DNA from: Photobacterium chitinilyticum
Lineage (GTDB): Bacteria; Pseudomonadota; Gammaproteobacteria; Enterobacterales; Vibrionaceae
NCBI RefSeq assembly: GCF_004104355.1
Contig: NZ_RJLM01000004.1
Coordinates: forward strand, 124,001 to 188,000
DNA: 64,000 nucleotides
Reading direction: 5' to 3'
The notes beneath the pieces are model-generated. The model worked only from the letters and a program-made list of their open reading frames with translations. It was not told where the DNA came from and made no database searches. Position numbers and translations under genes: made by a program. The first letter of the stretch is position 1, and each line of letters begins with the position of its first letter. This document shows positions 39,341 through 48,910 of this stretch, in pieces.

Positions 39341-39346
39341 ATTATA
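39341..39346 (-). promoter_or_regulatory. Minus-strand -10 element for the small ORF transcript
   Basis: Perfect TATAAT on the minus strand. The -35 is weak (TTTTGC at 16-bp spacing, or TTGCCT at 14). Predicted start near 39334 gives a leader of about 97 nt that can fold: GAAACAG near its 5' end pairs with CTGTTTC about 55 nt later, enclosing an AAAAGA/TCTTTT hairpin. Confidence 0.45.
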
Positions 39347-39963
39347 GATATTTATTTGTCAGGCAAAAGCGAAATAAATTCCATTTTGGCATTAGTTTTA
39401 CTAATGATTATGTTTTGTTTTTTCCCCTTTTAATCGAATGTTTTTTAGCTTTAATAGCGATTTAGCAGTATTGCTTGCTATCACTATGAAGTTAATAGGC
39501 CTGTTTTTTCTAACTCATTAACGTAGTGAATGTGACGATTTAAAGTAGATTGTGACTATGTATTAACTGGGTGTTTTTAGTATGAAAGATCGTGTTTTTT
39601 CCTGTTCACAGGCGTTTTTAACTCGTTCTGGTTTAAGTTGATCTACATCAATTAAAAACATTGCGCGTAAAATTTGAGCGATGTTTCTTGATATTTATCA
39701 AAGCAAATTGTGCGATAAATAGATTGAGCAGGGTGAAGAATACCAGTAATATTAGCAATGACTTTATTAGCTGTGGCTTAACAACAAACTAACTAATTTG
39801 GCACATGCCTGTAACACAGAAAGGAAGCCGTTGATTATTAAAACAAATGGCTACCAGGAAGGTGACTTAATAAGCGGTTTGTAAGCTACATTTTGCTAGC
39901 CCAACCATTGGTACACATGTGTAGTACTGTCGTCAGTCAGCCTGGCGAAAAAAGGAGTTCTCA
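39347..39963 (+). promoter_or_regulatory. cydA upstream region with two perfect FNR boxes
   Basis: The cyd promoter region. TTGAT-CTAC-ATCAA at 39638-39651 and TTGAT-ATTT-ATCAA at 39688-39701 both match the FNR consensus at every specified base and are exactly 50 bp apart centre to centre, about five helical turns. E. coli cydAB is also under FNR and ArcA. I could not place a single convincing -10; the long leader (more than 200 nt) and multiple promoters known in E. coli make that unsurprising. Otherwise AT-rich with no gene seen. Confidence 0.8.
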
Positions 39964-41550
39964 ATGTTCACTGATATCGTCGAACTTTCGAGGTTACAGT
40001 TCGCATTAACTGCGATGTATCACTTTTTGTTCGTCCCATTGACTCTTGGTATGGCGTTCCTGCTTGCCATCATGGAGTCGGTTTACGTAATGACCGGAAA
40101 GCAAATCTACAAGGACATGACTAAGTTCTGGGGTAAGCTTTTTGGTATAAATTTCGCTCTTGGTGTGGCTACCGGCCTAACCATGGAGTTCCAGTTTGGT
40201 ACAAACTGGGCTTACTATTCTCACTATGTCGGCGACATCTTCGGTGCTCCGCTTGCAATCGAAGCTTTGATGGCATTCTTCCTTGAATCTACTTTAGTTG
40301 GCCTCTTTTTCTTTGGCTGGGATCGTCTATCTAAGCGTCAGCACCTCGCTGTTACGTGGCTGGTGGCTATCGCATCTAATTTCTCTGCACTTTGGATTCT
40401 TATCGCAAATGGCTGGATGCAAAACCCAGTAGGCGCAGAGTTCAATTTCGAAACGATGCGGATGGAAATGGTGAGCTTTGCTGAAGTTATCTTCAACCCT
40501 GTAGCGCAGGTGAAATTTGTACACACAGTGGCTTCTGGCTATGTTTGTGGTGCGATGTTCATTATGGGTATCAGTGCTTACTATATGCTGAAAGGTCGTG
40601 ATATTCCGTTTGCCCGTCGCTCTTTTGCCATTGCCGCTTCTTTCGGTATGGCATCAATCTTGTCGGTTATCGTACTGGGTGATGAATCAGGCTACGAGTT
40701 GGGTGATGTGCAGAAAACCAAGCTTGCAGCAATTGAAGCTGAATGGCACACGGAAGAAGCACCAGCAGCGTTCACTGTATTCGGTTTGCCAAACCAAGAA
40801 ACCATGGAAACAGATTTTGCGATTAAAATCCCTTATGTAATGGGTGTTATCGCCACGCGGTCTTTTGACACTGAAGTTACTGGTTTGCGTGATTTAAAAG
40901 ATGAACACGAAGTGCGTATCCGTAACGGTATGGTAGCTTACGGGTTGCTAGAAAAACTACGTAGTGGTGATCGTTCACCTGAAAATGTTGCTGCCTTTGA
41001 TGAAGTGAAACACGACCTTGGTTATGGCTTCCTACTTAAGCCGTATACCGATAACGTTGTTGATGCTACACCTGAACATATTGCCCAAGCGGTTGATGAT
41101 TCAATCCCTACCGTTTGGCCGCTATTCTTTAGCTTCCGCATCATGGTGGCTTCTGGCTTCCTCATGCTGGGCATTATAGGTGCGGCATTTATCCAGACGT
41201 GTCGTCATAAGATCACGGATAAGAAATGGGTATTACGCGCTGCATTATATGGTCTTCCACTGCCATGGATTGCGATTGAAGCGGGTTGGTTCGTTGCCGA
41301 GTATGGCCGTCAACCATGGGCTGTCGGTGAGATTCTACCTGTATCAATGGCGGTATCTAACCTGGAACCATCCGCAATTATCACAACAATGCTGTCGATG
41401 ATTGCGCTATACACTGTATTCCTGATTGCTGAAATGTACCTGATGATTAAGTTCGCACGTAAAGGTCCAAGTAGCTTGAAGACAGGTCGTTATCACTTTG
41501 AACAAAATGATGCACCACAGAATGTGGTATCGCGTCAGGTTGAAGCGTAG
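39964..41550 (+). CDS. cydA: Cytochrome bd ubiquinol oxidase subunit I
   Basis: 528 residues (E. coli 522), multi-helix inner membrane subunit carrying hemes b558, b595 and d. Axial ligands align at H20 ([11 protein letters not shown]), H187 (KFVHTVASG) and M393 (FRIMVASGF); the quinol-binding Q-loop lies between and [12 protein letters not shown] follows. High-affinity terminal oxidase for low oxygen. Ribosome site AAGGAG. First gene of cydA-cydB-cydX-ybgE. Confidence 0.98.
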   Translation: MFTDIVELSRLQFALTAMYHFLFVPLTLGMAFLLAIMESVYVMTGKQIYKDMTKFWGKLFGINFALGVATGLTMEFQFGTNWAYYSHYVGDIFGAPLAIEALMAFFLESTLVGLFFFGWDRLSKRQHLAVTWLVAIASNFSALWILIANGWMQNPVGAEFNFETMRMEMVSFAEVIFNPVAQVKFVHTVASGYVCGAMFIMGISAYYMLKGRDIPFARRSFAIAASFGMASILSVIVLGDESGYELGDVQKTKLAAIEAEWHTEEAPAAFTVFGLPNQETMETDFAIKIPYVMGVIATRSFDTEVTGLRDLKDEHEVRIRNGMVAYGLLEKLRSGDRSPENVAAFDEVKHDLGYGFLLKPYTDNVVDATPEHIAQAVDDSIPTVWPLFFSFRIMVASGFLMLGIIGAAFIQTCRHKITDKKWVLRAALYGLPLPWIAIEAGWFVAEYGRQPWAVGEILPVSMAVSNLEPSAIITTMLSMIALYTVFLIAEMYLMIKFARKGPSSLKTGRYHFEQNDAPQNVVSRQVEA

Positions 41551-41566
41551 TCAGGGAGAGTAAGCA

Positions 41567-42703
41567 ATGTTTGAATATGAAGTATTGCGATTCATCTGGT
41601 GGTTGCTAATTGGTGTACTTTGCATCGGTTTCGCAGTAACAGATGGTTTCGATATGGGTGTAGGTATCCTGTCTAATGTTATAGGCAAGACGGATACAGA
41701 GCGCCGAGTAATGATTAACTCAATTGCACCGCACTGGGATGGTAACCAAGTTTGGCTTATCACTGCGGGTGGTGCCCTGTTTGCAGCCTGGCCACTTGTT
41801 TACGCGACTGCGTTTTCTGGTTTCTACTTCGCAATGGTACTTACGCTAGCAGCACTATGGTTACGCCCGCTAGGTTTTGACTACCGTTCGAAGATTGAAT
41901 CGCCTAAATGGCGTGATGCATGGGACAAAGCGATCTTTGTTGGTAGTTTCGTGCCGCCAGTGATTTTCGGTGTTGCTTTCGGTAACTTGCTGCAAGGCGT
42001 TCCTTTTGAGCTGAATGACCTGCTGATCCCTACGTATAAAGGTTCGTTCTTTGGCCTGTTGAATCCGTTCGCACTGCTATGCGGTATTGTTAGCCTGATG
42101 ATGATTGTCACTCAGGGGGCGACTTATCTGCAGATGAAAACGACAGGCGATCTGCACACTCGTGCACGCAATGTGGCACCAGTAACGGCTCTGATTACAG
42201 CGGTATGTTTTGTTATTGCCGGTGTATGGGCGCAAAGCATCGAAGGCTATGTAATTACTTCTGAAATTATCACTAACGGCCCATCTAATCCGTTAGCCAA
42301 AGAAGTCATGCGTGAAACAGGAGCATTGTTCGCAAACTTTGATGCATACGCATTACTGTGGGCTGCACCAATCATCGCGGTCGTGATGCCATTGCTAACG
42401 GTTATTGCCTCTCGTGCTAACCGGGCTGGCTTTGCATTTTTGACATCAAGCCTGACAATGGCAGGTATTATCCTGACATTCGGTTTTGCGTTGTTCCCGT
42501 TCATTATGCCTTCAAGCCTAGTTCCTGGTCATAGCCTGACGATGTGGGATTCCACGTCAAGTGAGTTCACGTTGAATATCATGACAGGTGTAGCGTTTGT
42601 GATGGTTCCAATTATTCTTGGATACACCACATGGTGTTACTACAAAATGTTTGGCCGTCTTGATAACAAGTTTATCGAAGACAACAAAACCTCACTGTAC
42701 TAA
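41567..42703 (+). CDS. cydB: Cytochrome bd ubiquinol oxidase subunit II
   Basis: 378 residues (E. coli 379), eight or nine transmembrane helices, no heme ligands of its own. Family landmarks: FAVTDGFDMGVG, APHWDGNQVWLITAGGALFAAWP and YTTWCYYKMFGRL. Sixteen bases after cydA, and followed by cydX after 11 bases. Confidence 0.98.
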   Translation: MFEYEVLRFIWWLLIGVLCIGFAVTDGFDMGVGILSNVIGKTDTERRVMINSIAPHWDGNQVWLITAGGALFAAWPLVYATAFSGFYFAMVLTLAALWLRPLGFDYRSKIESPKWRDAWDKAIFVGSFVPPVIFGVAFGNLLQGVPFELNDLLIPTYKGSFFGLLNPFALLCGIVSLMMIVTQGATYLQMKTTGDLHTRARNVAPVTALITAVCFVIAGVWAQSIEGYVITSEIITNGPSNPLAKEVMRETGALFANFDAYALLWAAPIIAVVMPLLTVIASRANRAGFAFLTSSLTMAGIILTFGFALFPFIMPSSLVPGHSLTMWDSTSSEFTLNIMTGVAFVMVPIILGYTTWCYYKMFGRLDNKFIEDNKTSLY

Positions 42704-42714
42704 GGAGACAGACT

Positions 42715-42822
42715 ATGTGGTATTTCGCTTGGATTCTCGGTGTTCTGCTAGCCTGCTCTTTCGGTATTATCAACGCCCTGTGGCTTGAAACAACCGAAAA
42801 TATGGATGAGAAAGGTGAGTAA
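42715..42822 (+). CDS. cydX: Cytochrome bd accessory small subunit CydX
   Basis: 35-residue single-helix protein starting MWYFAWILGVLLACSFG, almost identical to E. coli CydX (37 residues), with AAGGAG upstream. It stabilises the heme-containing CydAB complex. Easily missed because of size. Its 3' end overlaps the probable GTG start of ybgE. Confidence 0.97.
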   Translation: MWYFAWILGVLLACSFGIINALWLETTENMDEKGE

Positions 42823-43123
42823 GATCAATCACTGGGTGAAGTGTGCTCACCAGGTGCTGGATAACGGGTTGCTACGCCTGTTAGCCATGGTACTGGCGCT
42901 ATCGGCGGCAGGACTGCTGATATGGGAGCCAATGATCTTTGCCCAGGCGATTGGTGGATTTGGACCGGTAATTTCACCGGCCCTGATATGGGTAACATGT
43001 ACTGCAATGATCTACGGTGTTGGCTTTGTACCACTTCACTGGTACTGGCAGGTGTTCTTTACCCCGTATCTTGCATTGCCGATTTTGTCTTATATCATGT
43101 GGTTGCGTTTGTTCTCATCATAG
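42815..43123 (+). CDS. ybgE: Cyd operon protein YbgE
   Basis: About 102 residues, three predicted membrane helices. The GTG start at 42815 gives MSKINHWVKCAHQVLDN, agreeing with the MSKI start of E. coli YbgE, and overlaps cydX by 8 bp; an ATG at 42806 in the same frame is the alternative. The GVGFVPLHWYWQVFFTP segment corresponds to the E. coli GVGFRPQKVLWQGIF region. Function unproven; always with cytochrome bd. Confidence 0.88.
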   Translation: MSKINHWVKCAHQVLDNGLLRLLAMVLALSAAGLLIWEPMIFAQAIGGFGPVISPALIWVTCTAMIYGVGFVPLHWYWQVFFTPYLALPILSYIMWLRLFSS

Positions 43124-43162
43124 CAACTGTTGAATACGAGACAGACAAAATAACAATATGAA

Positions 43163-43199
43163 ACAGCCCATTACAAATGTGTAATGGGCTGTTTTTTTA
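43163..43199 (+). terminator. cyd operon terminator
   Basis: Perfect 15-bp stem AAACAGCCCATTACA / TGTAATGGGCTGTTT with AATG loop and T tract. Confidence 0.95.
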
Positions 43200-43336
43200 T
43201 GCATAAAGCAGCTGACTCGGCCTTTGGTGAAGCGGGAAAGTGAATATAGCGACATTATTTATTCATTGTTCATGGCAACGAAATGACAAGCCTGTCAAAA
43301 AATCATAGGTTTTGTGGGCGTTAGTAAATGTGGCGT

Positions 43337-43365
43337 TTCATAAAGCCGTGCAACTTCGGTATAGT
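43337..43365 (+). promoter_or_regulatory. Probable promoter of ybgC-tol-pal
   Basis: TTCATA (43337-43342), 17-bp spacer, TATAGT (43360-43365), about 70 bp before ybgC. The rest of the 311-bp gap between ybgE and ybgC holds the cyd terminator and nothing else I can support. Confidence 0.5.
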
Positions 43366-43434
43366 AAGCGACTAATTGAAAACTGGGCGAGTACCTGATG
43401 GGTATTGGCTGCAGTGTGATTGCATGGAAACCTG

Positions 43435-43842
43435 ATGACCGAAGAAAATGCCTTTGAGTGGCCAATCACTATTTATTACGAAGATACCGATGTAGGTGGG
43501 ATTGTTTACCATGCCAACTACTTAAAATTTTTTGAGCGGGCTAGAACTGAACTCTTCCGCAGCCATGATGTCAGTTTACAGGCATTATTTGCACAGAATG
43601 TTAGCTTTGTGGTGCGCCATATCGAGATTGACTATCTAAATGGGGCAAAGCTTGATGATCGGCTGGTGGTAAGAACATGGCCGGAAAAAATACGCAGAGC
43701 TTCAATCGAATTTTGTCAGGTTTTAGTTAACAATGCCGGCCAAACCTTGTGCAAAGCGATGGTTCAGGTAGCCTGTGTGCATCCTGAAACCATGAAACCT
43801 ATTCAGATCCCAGAAAATATTAAGTCGGAGATATCTAAGTGA
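43435..43842 (+). CDS. ybgC: Tol-Pal system acyl-CoA thioesterase YbgC
   Basis: 135 residues (E. coli 134), hotdog-fold thioesterase of the 4-hydroxybenzoyl-CoA type. The active-site aspartate is in [26 protein letters not shown]. Associated with phospholipid metabolism and the Tol complex. ATG at 43435 preferred over a TTG 15 bases upstream. The last four bases (GTGA) are shared with the tolQ start. Confidence 0.95.
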   Translation: MTEENAFEWPITIYYEDTDVGGIVYHANYLKFFERARTELFRSHDVSLQALFAQNVSFVVRHIEIDYLNGAKLDDRLVVRTWPEKIRRASIEFCQVLVNNAGQTLCKAMVQVACVHPETMKPIQIPENIKSEISK

Positions 43843-44525
43843 CTGCTGAACTATCGATTTTAGATCTTTTTTTACAGGCAAGCCTGCTTGTTAAGATCGT
43901 GATGCTTATTCTATTAGGTATGTCTGTCATGTCTTGGGCGATGATCATCAAACGCTCCTCGGTATTGTCGAATGCAGCTTCAAAAGCCGAGCGGTTTGAA
44001 GATCGTTTCTGGTCAGGCATTGACTTGTCTCAGCTTTACCAGGAAGTACAGGCAAGAAAAGATAGCCTGACAGGCTCTGAGCAAATTTTCCATGCCGGTT
44101 TTAAAGAATTCGCCCGCCTGCATCGTAGCAATGGCAAAGTGCCGGAAGCGGTGATGGAAGGGACGGGGCGAGCGATGCGAGTCGCGCTATCCCGCGAAGT
44201 CGATGAGATGGAAACCAACCTGCCGTTTCTGGCTACCGTTGGTTCTATCAGCCCGTATATCGGCCTGTTCGGTACGGTATGGGGGATTATGCACGCCTTT
44301 ATCGCGTTGGGTGCAGTAAAACAGGCCACGTTGGCGATGGTTGCACCGGGTATTGCCGAGGCACTGGTTGCAACTGCGATGGGTCTGTTTGCCGCGATCC
44401 CTGCCGTTATGTTCTATAACAAGCTGACTAACCAAGTGTCGAAACTAGAGCATACTTACGCCACTTTCATGGAAGAGTTTTCTAGTATTCTACACCGTCA
44501 GGCATTTGCCGCTGCGCAGGAGTAA
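43839..44525 (+). CDS. tolQ: Tol-Pal system protein TolQ
   Basis: 228 residues, GTG start overlapping the ybgC stop (GTGA), ribosome site GGAG eight bases before. Three-helix MotA/ExbB-family proton channel subunit; [24 protein letters not shown] and [24 protein letters not shown] are the pore helices. With TolR it uses the proton gradient to energise TolA during cell division. Confidence 0.98.
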   Translation: MTAELSILDLFLQASLLVKIVMLILLGMSVMSWAMIIKRSSVLSNAASKAERFEDRFWSGIDLSQLYQEVQARKDSLTGSEQIFHAGFKEFARLHRSNGKVPEAVMEGTGRAMRVALSREVDEMETNLPFLATVGSISPYIGLFGTVWGIMHAFIALGAVKQATLAMVAPGIAEALVATAMGLFAAIPAVMFYNKLTNQVSKLEHTYATFMEEFSSILHRQAFAAAQE

Positions 44526-44531
44526 TAAGCG

Positions 44532-44978
44532 ATGGCTTATCAACCGAAAAAGCGCAAAATGACGGCGGAAATTAACGTTGTACCCTATATCGATGTCATG
44601 TTGGTGCTGTTGATTATCTTTATGGTAACGGCACCTTTTGTGACTCAGGGAGTTGACGTTGAACTACCGTCAACCCAGACGGCCAAAACTGCCGCTGAAC
44701 TGGTCGGTGATGAAAATAGCAGTGCTCCGATCATCGTTGAAGTCGACCAAAATGGTAACCTGGGCCTGAGTGTCGATAATGGTGAGATGCTTCGTGGCCT
44801 TAGGCTAAATGATTTGCTTACTCGCGTTAGGGCCGAACTACAACTAAACCCTAAGTCGACAGTCTTGGTTGGAGGTGATGGTCGGGCTCCTTACTCTTTC
44901 ATTATCGAGACGCTGGATGCATTGAATCAGGCTGGAGTGGGTTCTGTGGGTCTGATGACCGAACCTTTAGAGAAGTAG
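44532..44978 (+). CDS. tolR: Tol-Pal system protein TolR
   Basis: 148 residues, ExbD/MotB-type stator partner. One transmembrane helix (about 18-38) with the proton-carrying aspartate at D21 (VPYIDVMLVLLIIFMV), then a periplasmic domain ending VGSVGLMTEPLEK. Six bases after tolQ. Confidence 0.98.
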   Translation: MAYQPKKRKMTAEINVVPYIDVMLVLLIIFMVTAPFVTQGVDVELPSTQTAKTAAELVGDENSSAPIIVEVDQNGNLGLSVDNGEMLRGLRLNDLLTRVRAELQLNPKSTVLVGGDGRAPYSFIIETLDALNQAGVGSVGLMTEPLEK

Positions 44979-44991
44979 GCAGGCTAGCAGG

Positions 44992-46056
44992 ATGAAAAAT
45001 AATAATTATAGCGCTGCCGTCATTATATCGTTACTTCTTCACGGTTTATTGTTAGCGGCGCTGTTGTGGGGAACGGATTTCTCCATGGACAAGCCGAAAA
45101 TGTCAGGCAATACGATCAAGGCTGTTGTCGTCGACCCGGCGTTGGTCAATCAGCAAGCCAAGCAGATCCGTCAGCAACGTGAAGCGGCGAAGAAAGCAGA
45201 GCAAGATCGCCTGAAGCGACTTGAGCAACAGGCTGCAGCACTTGAACAGCAGCGACAGGCTGAAGAGAACAAGTTGCGTCAGCTGAAAGCCGATAAGCTC
45301 AAGGCGGAAAAAGATGCGCGTATAGCAGAAGCTGAACGTAAGCGGGTTGCCGCCGAGCAGCGTAAGGCTGATGAAGCGGCACGCATTTCTCGCGAGAAAG
45401 CAGCGAAAGCTGAAGCCGAGCGCAAGAAACAGTTAGCCCAGCAGCGTAAGGCCGAAGAAGCGAAACGTAAAGCCGAAGAGCAAAAGCGCCAGGCTGAAGT
45501 GGCTGCGCGTAAAGCGGAAGAGGAGCGTCAGGCAAAACTTGCGGCGAAGAAAAAAGCCGAAGAAGCGGCTAGAAAGGCGGAAGAAGATCGTAAGGCGAAA
45601 GTAGCAGCGAGGAAGAAAGCTGAAGCCGCCGCTCGCAAGGCAGAAGCGGCCCGTAAGGAAGCGGAACGTAAAGCTGCCGAAGCTCGAGAGAAGCAGCGCC
45701 AGCAGGAAGCTGCGCTCAATGACCTGTTTGCGGGGCTGGAAGCGGAAACCGAACAGCGTGGCGGTGCTCGCGGTCAGTTCGTTGCCGATGAGACCCAGCG
45801 TTACGCTGCCATCTATACTCAGATGATCCAGCAGAACTTGCTGGTTGATCAGGTTTTCATTGGTAAAGAGTGTGTAATTCGTATGCGTTTATCCACGAAT
45901 GGCCTGGTACTTGATGCGTCGAATGATGGTGGCGATGCAGCGCTGTGCCGTGCAGCCAAAGCTGCAGTGGTAAAAGTGAGTCAGTTCCCGATGCCGGAAG
46001 ACTCGGCAGTAATTGAGAACCTTCGTAGTATTAGATTAACAGTAAGCCCGCAATGA
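44992..46056 (+). CDS. tolA: Tol-Pal system protein TolA
   Basis: 354 residues: N-terminal inner-membrane helix ([19 protein letters not shown]), a long periplasmic helical domain of Lys/Ala/Glu repeats (about 55-240, with recurring [11 protein letters not shown] units) and a globular C-terminal domain (about 260-354, with [24 protein letters not shown] and LCRAAKAAV) that binds Pal and TolB. The repeat spans the periplasm; its DNA repetitiveness is a consequence of that and not a mobile repeat. Confidence 0.97.
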   Translation: MKNNNYSAAVIISLLLHGLLLAALLWGTDFSMDKPKMSGNTIKAVVVDPALVNQQAKQIRQQREAAKKAEQDRLKRLEQQAAALEQQRQAEENKLRQLKADKLKAEKDARIAEAERKRVAAEQRKADEAARISREKAAKAEAERKKQLAQQRKAEEAKRKAEEQKRQAEVAARKAEEERQAKLAAKKKAEEAARKAEEDRKAKVAARKKAEAAARKAEAARKEAERKAAEAREKQRQQEAALNDLFAGLEAETEQRGGARGQFVADETQRYAAIYTQMIQQNLLVDQVFIGKECVIRMRLSTNGLVLDASNDGGDAALCRAAKAAVVKVSQFPMPEDSAVIENLRSIRLTVSPQ

Positions 46057-46069
46057 TGAAGGAGTTGTT

Positions 46070-47416
46070 ATGAAACGTTGGATAATGGGCTTGTGTATTG
46101 CTCTTCTGAGTTTTAGCCAAATCGCACAAGCTGAATTGGAACTGGTCATTACTGAAGGTATTGATTCAGCCCGCCCGATTGGTGTGGTGCCGTTTCAGTG
46201 GGAAGGCGAAGGTAAAATGCCGACTGACCTTTCCGCAGTGATTGCGTCCGATTTGCGCCGTAGTGGTAAATTTAGCCCGGTGGCGACAAGCAAAATGCCG
46301 CAGACGCCATATAGTGATGAAGAGATTGATTATAACGCTTGGACTGCTCTGGGAGTTGATGCGTTAGTAACGGGTAAGGTAAAGCTAAATGCGGAGGGTA
46401 AGTATGAGATCAAATTCCAACTGGTAGACGTGGTGCGTGGTCAGCTTACTAGTGGTGAGAGCCGTGGCCTTGACAATGGTAAGTTGGTGTTAACCAAAGA
46501 TCATGTGTTGTTCACAAGAGCTGCGGTTGTGAAAGAGAGCAATTTACGTATGTATGCTCATGCTATGTCTGACTATGTCTATGAAGCATTGACGGGTGAG
46601 AAAGGCGCATTTATGACTCGGATTGCCTATGTGGTGATTGATGATAAGGCCAAGTATAAGTACCAGCTGCGCGTTGCCGATTATGATGGTTATAATGAAC
46701 AATTAGCATTGAAGTCGAAGCAGCCTCTGATGTCACCGTCATGGTCACCGGACGGTAGCAAGCTCGCCTATGTTAGCTTTGAAAACAAGCAGGCGCAGAT
46801 TTTCGTTATGGACATTTACAAGGGGAGCCGTGAAATGGTTGCGTCATTCCCGCGCCATAACGGTTCGCCGCGCTTTTCGCCAGACGGCAAAAAATTAGCC
46901 ATGGTGCTGTCAAAAAGCGGCAGCCTGCAGATCTATATTTTGGATCTGGAAACCAAGAAAATGACCCAAGTTACCCGTGGTCGGGCCAATAATACCGAGG
47001 CATTTTGGGATCCAAATGGTCAGTCTATGATCTTTACCTCAGACAGAGGTGGTAAACCCCAGATATATCGAGTAAATTTAGCAGACGGTTCGACCGAACG
47101 CCTAACTTGGCAGGGAAGTCAGAACCTGGGTGGTCAATTGACGCCAGATGGACGGTTCCTGGTAATGGTACACAGATCAGACTCTGGGTATAACATTGCC
47201 AAGCAAGATCTAAAAACCGGTGCGCTTCAAATTTTAACGAAGACATTTTTGGATGAGTCGCCAAGTATTGCACCGAATGGCGGCATGGTGATTTACAGCT
47301 CAGTTAACGATAAATCCAACGAGCTGTCGTTAGTGTCGATTGACGGGCGCTTTAAGGCACGACTACCTGCGACGAATGGGCGAGTTCGGGCTCCATCTTG
47401 GGGACCGTTCCTTTAA
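46070..47416 (+). CDS. tolB: Tol-Pal system periplasmic protein TolB
   Basis: 448 residues. Signal peptide 1-21 ([21 protein letters not shown]) and then the N-terminal alpha/beta domain (starting [21 protein letters not shown]) followed by a six-bladed propeller with repeated SPDGxKLA motifs ([46 protein letters not shown]). Binds Pal through the propeller. Confidence 0.98.
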   Translation: MKRWIMGLCIALLSFSQIAQAELELVITEGIDSARPIGVVPFQWEGEGKMPTDLSAVIASDLRRSGKFSPVATSKMPQTPYSDEEIDYNAWTALGVDALVTGKVKLNAEGKYEIKFQLVDVVRGQLTSGESRGLDNGKLVLTKDHVLFTRAAVVKESNLRMYAHAMSDYVYEALTGEKGAFMTRIAYVVIDDKAKYKYQLRVADYDGYNEQLALKSKQPLMSPSWSPDGSKLAYVSFENKQAQIFVMDIYKGSREMVASFPRHNGSPRFSPDGKKLAMVLSKSGSLQIYILDLETKKMTQVTRGRANNTEAFWDPNGQSMIFTSDRGGKPQIYRVNLADGSTERLTWQGSQNLGGQLTPDGRFLVMVHRSDSGYNIAKQDLKTGALQILTKTFLDESPSIAPNGGMVIYSSVNDKSNELSLVSIDGRFKARLPATNGRVRAPSWGPFL

Positions 47417-47452
47417 CGTTCACCGTAATTAGCAATATAAAAGGAAAAAATA

Positions 47453-47986
47453 ATGCAACTGAACAAAGTTTTAAAGGGGCTGGCAATTGCGCTGCCAATG
47501 ATCACTCTTGCTGCATGTAGTTCAACAGAAAGCACTGATAGCTCGGCGGCATCTGAATCAACTACAGGTACAACTGCTACTGAGCAAACAACAGTTGCAA
47601 CACCAGTAGAGTCAGGTTCTGCAGCGCTGTCTGAGCAGGAGCTACGCAGCCAGCAGCTACGTCAGGAGCAAACTGTATACTTCAAGTTTGACAATGCTGA
47701 AATTCAGGCTGACTACCAAGATATGCTGACTGCACACGCTGATTACCTGCGTGATAACACAACAGTTAAAGTGATTGTTGAAGGTCACGCCGATGAGCGT
47801 GGTACACCTGAGTACAACATTGCTCTAGGTGAGCGTCGTGCAAGTGCGGTAGCTAAGTACCTTCAGGCACTAGGCGTATCTGCAAGCCAGATTTCAATTG
47901 TTAGTTACGGTGAGGAAAAACCTCTGGTTTTAGGCCACTCCGATGCTGACTATGCTAAGAACCGTCGTTCGGTTCTAGTTTACTAA
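47453..47986 (+). CDS. pal: Peptidoglycan-associated lipoprotein Pal
   Basis: 177 residues; lipoprotein signal with lipobox L19-A-A-C22, a Ser/Thr-rich linker, and a C-terminal OmpA-like peptidoglycan-binding domain ([41 protein letters not shown]). Outer-membrane anchored partner of TolB. Confidence 0.98.
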   Translation: MQLNKVLKGLAIALPMITLAACSSTESTDSSAASESTTGTTATEQTTVATPVESGSAALSEQELRSQQLRQEQTVYFKFDNAEIQADYQDMLTAHADYLRDNTTVKVIVEGHADERGTPEYNIALGERRASAVAKYLQALGVSASQISIVSYGEEKPLVLGHSDADYAKNRRSVLVY

Positions 47987-48002
47987 TTTATAGGTAAACA
48001 CA

Positions 48003-48758
48003 ATGAACAGTAACAAAATGCGTAGCCTCGCGTTTACGTTGCTGGTTGGTGCGGCGACCCAGGTGGTCGCCGCACCTGCTCCTGTTTCCGACCTAAACGG
48101 TAGCAGTGCGCAGGGTAATGATAGCCTTGCTCGTTTGGAGCGTATGATTGAGGCGCGAAACCAGGTGCAACTTGATATGCAGCGTCAGCTGGATCAGCTT
48201 GCATCAGAGATGGATGAACTGCGCGGTCTTGTCGAGCGCAACAGCTATGATCTCGGTCAGATGCTGGAGCGACAGCGAGAACTGTACCGCGAGGTTGATG
48301 CATTGAGCCGCCAGCCTCAGAAAGAAGTCGACGATACATCGAAATCAGATCCGGCTTCTACTGAAACATATACCAGTAACGTTAGTGAAAACGAAGCGTA
48401 TGAATCAGCCGTTGACCTGATCCGGAAGGAAAAGGACTATCCAGGTGCAGTTAAGGCGTTTCAGGGATTTTTGTCGACTTACCCTGAATCTGTGTATAAG
48501 CCGAATGCCCACTACTGGCTAGGCCAGCTGTATTTTATTCAGAGCCAACTTGCAGAAGCTGGTGAACAGTTTACTGCTGTTGTCGGCTTTAGCGACTCTA
48601 ACAAGCGTTCAGATGCCATGCTGAAGCTAGGTGTGATTGCCGAGCGCAGTAAAAAGCTTGATGAAGCCAAGACGTTTTATCAGAAGGTGATTGAGCTTTA
48701 TCCTGACTCGACAAGTTCACGTCAGGCAGAGAAAAACCTCAAAGCTCTTGCCAAATAA
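48003..48758 (+). CDS. cpoB: Cell division coordinator CpoB (YbgF)
   Basis: 251 residues. Signal peptide 1-24 (ending QVVAA before PAPV), a trimerising coiled coil (about 40-100; LERMIEARNQVQLDMQRQLDQLASEMDELRGLVERNS region) and C-terminal TPR repeats (about 130-250; YPGAVKAFQGFLSTYPESVYKPNAHYWLGQLYF region). Couples Tol energetics to PBP1B-dependent septal peptidoglycan synthesis. Last gene of the tol-pal unit. Confidence 0.96.
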   Translation: MNSNKMRSLAFTLLVGAATQVVAAPAPVSDLNGSSAQGNDSLARLERMIEARNQVQLDMQRQLDQLASEMDELRGLVERNSYDLGQMLERQRELYREVDALSRQPQKEVDDTSKSDPASTETYTSNVSENEAYESAVDLIRKEKDYPGAVKAFQGFLSTYPESVYKPNAHYWLGQLYFIQSQLAEAGEQFTAVVGFSDSNKRSDAMLKLGVIAERSKKLDEAKTFYQKVIELYPDSTSSRQAEKNLKALAK

Positions 48759-48774
48759 CGCGACTGTAATTGAT

Positions 48775-48801
48775 AAAGGCCAGTTTTTACTGGCCTTTTT
48801 T
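48775..48801 (+). terminator. tol-pal terminator
   Basis: Stem AAAGGCCAGT / ACTGGCCTTT with TTTT loop and T tract. Confidence 0.92.
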
Positions 48802-48865
48802 AATTCTTTAACGAATCAATAACAGTGCGGTTGCCAGAAAGGTGATTATTTCAATGTTTGCGGTG

Positions 48866-48871
48866 TATAAT
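48866..48871 (+). promoter_or_regulatory. nadA -10 element
   Basis: Perfect TATAAT 39 bp before the nadA ATG; no good -35 at usual spacing. Confidence 0.5.
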
Positions 48872-48910
48872 GCTCGGATTAGTAAGGACGAGCTGATGAG
48901 CAATTGAGAA

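Noticed and set aside
45200-45700. Repetitive DNA in tolA as a tandem repeat or mobile element
   Set aside because: It encodes the Lys/Ala/Glu helical domain that TolA always has; the repetition is at protein level.
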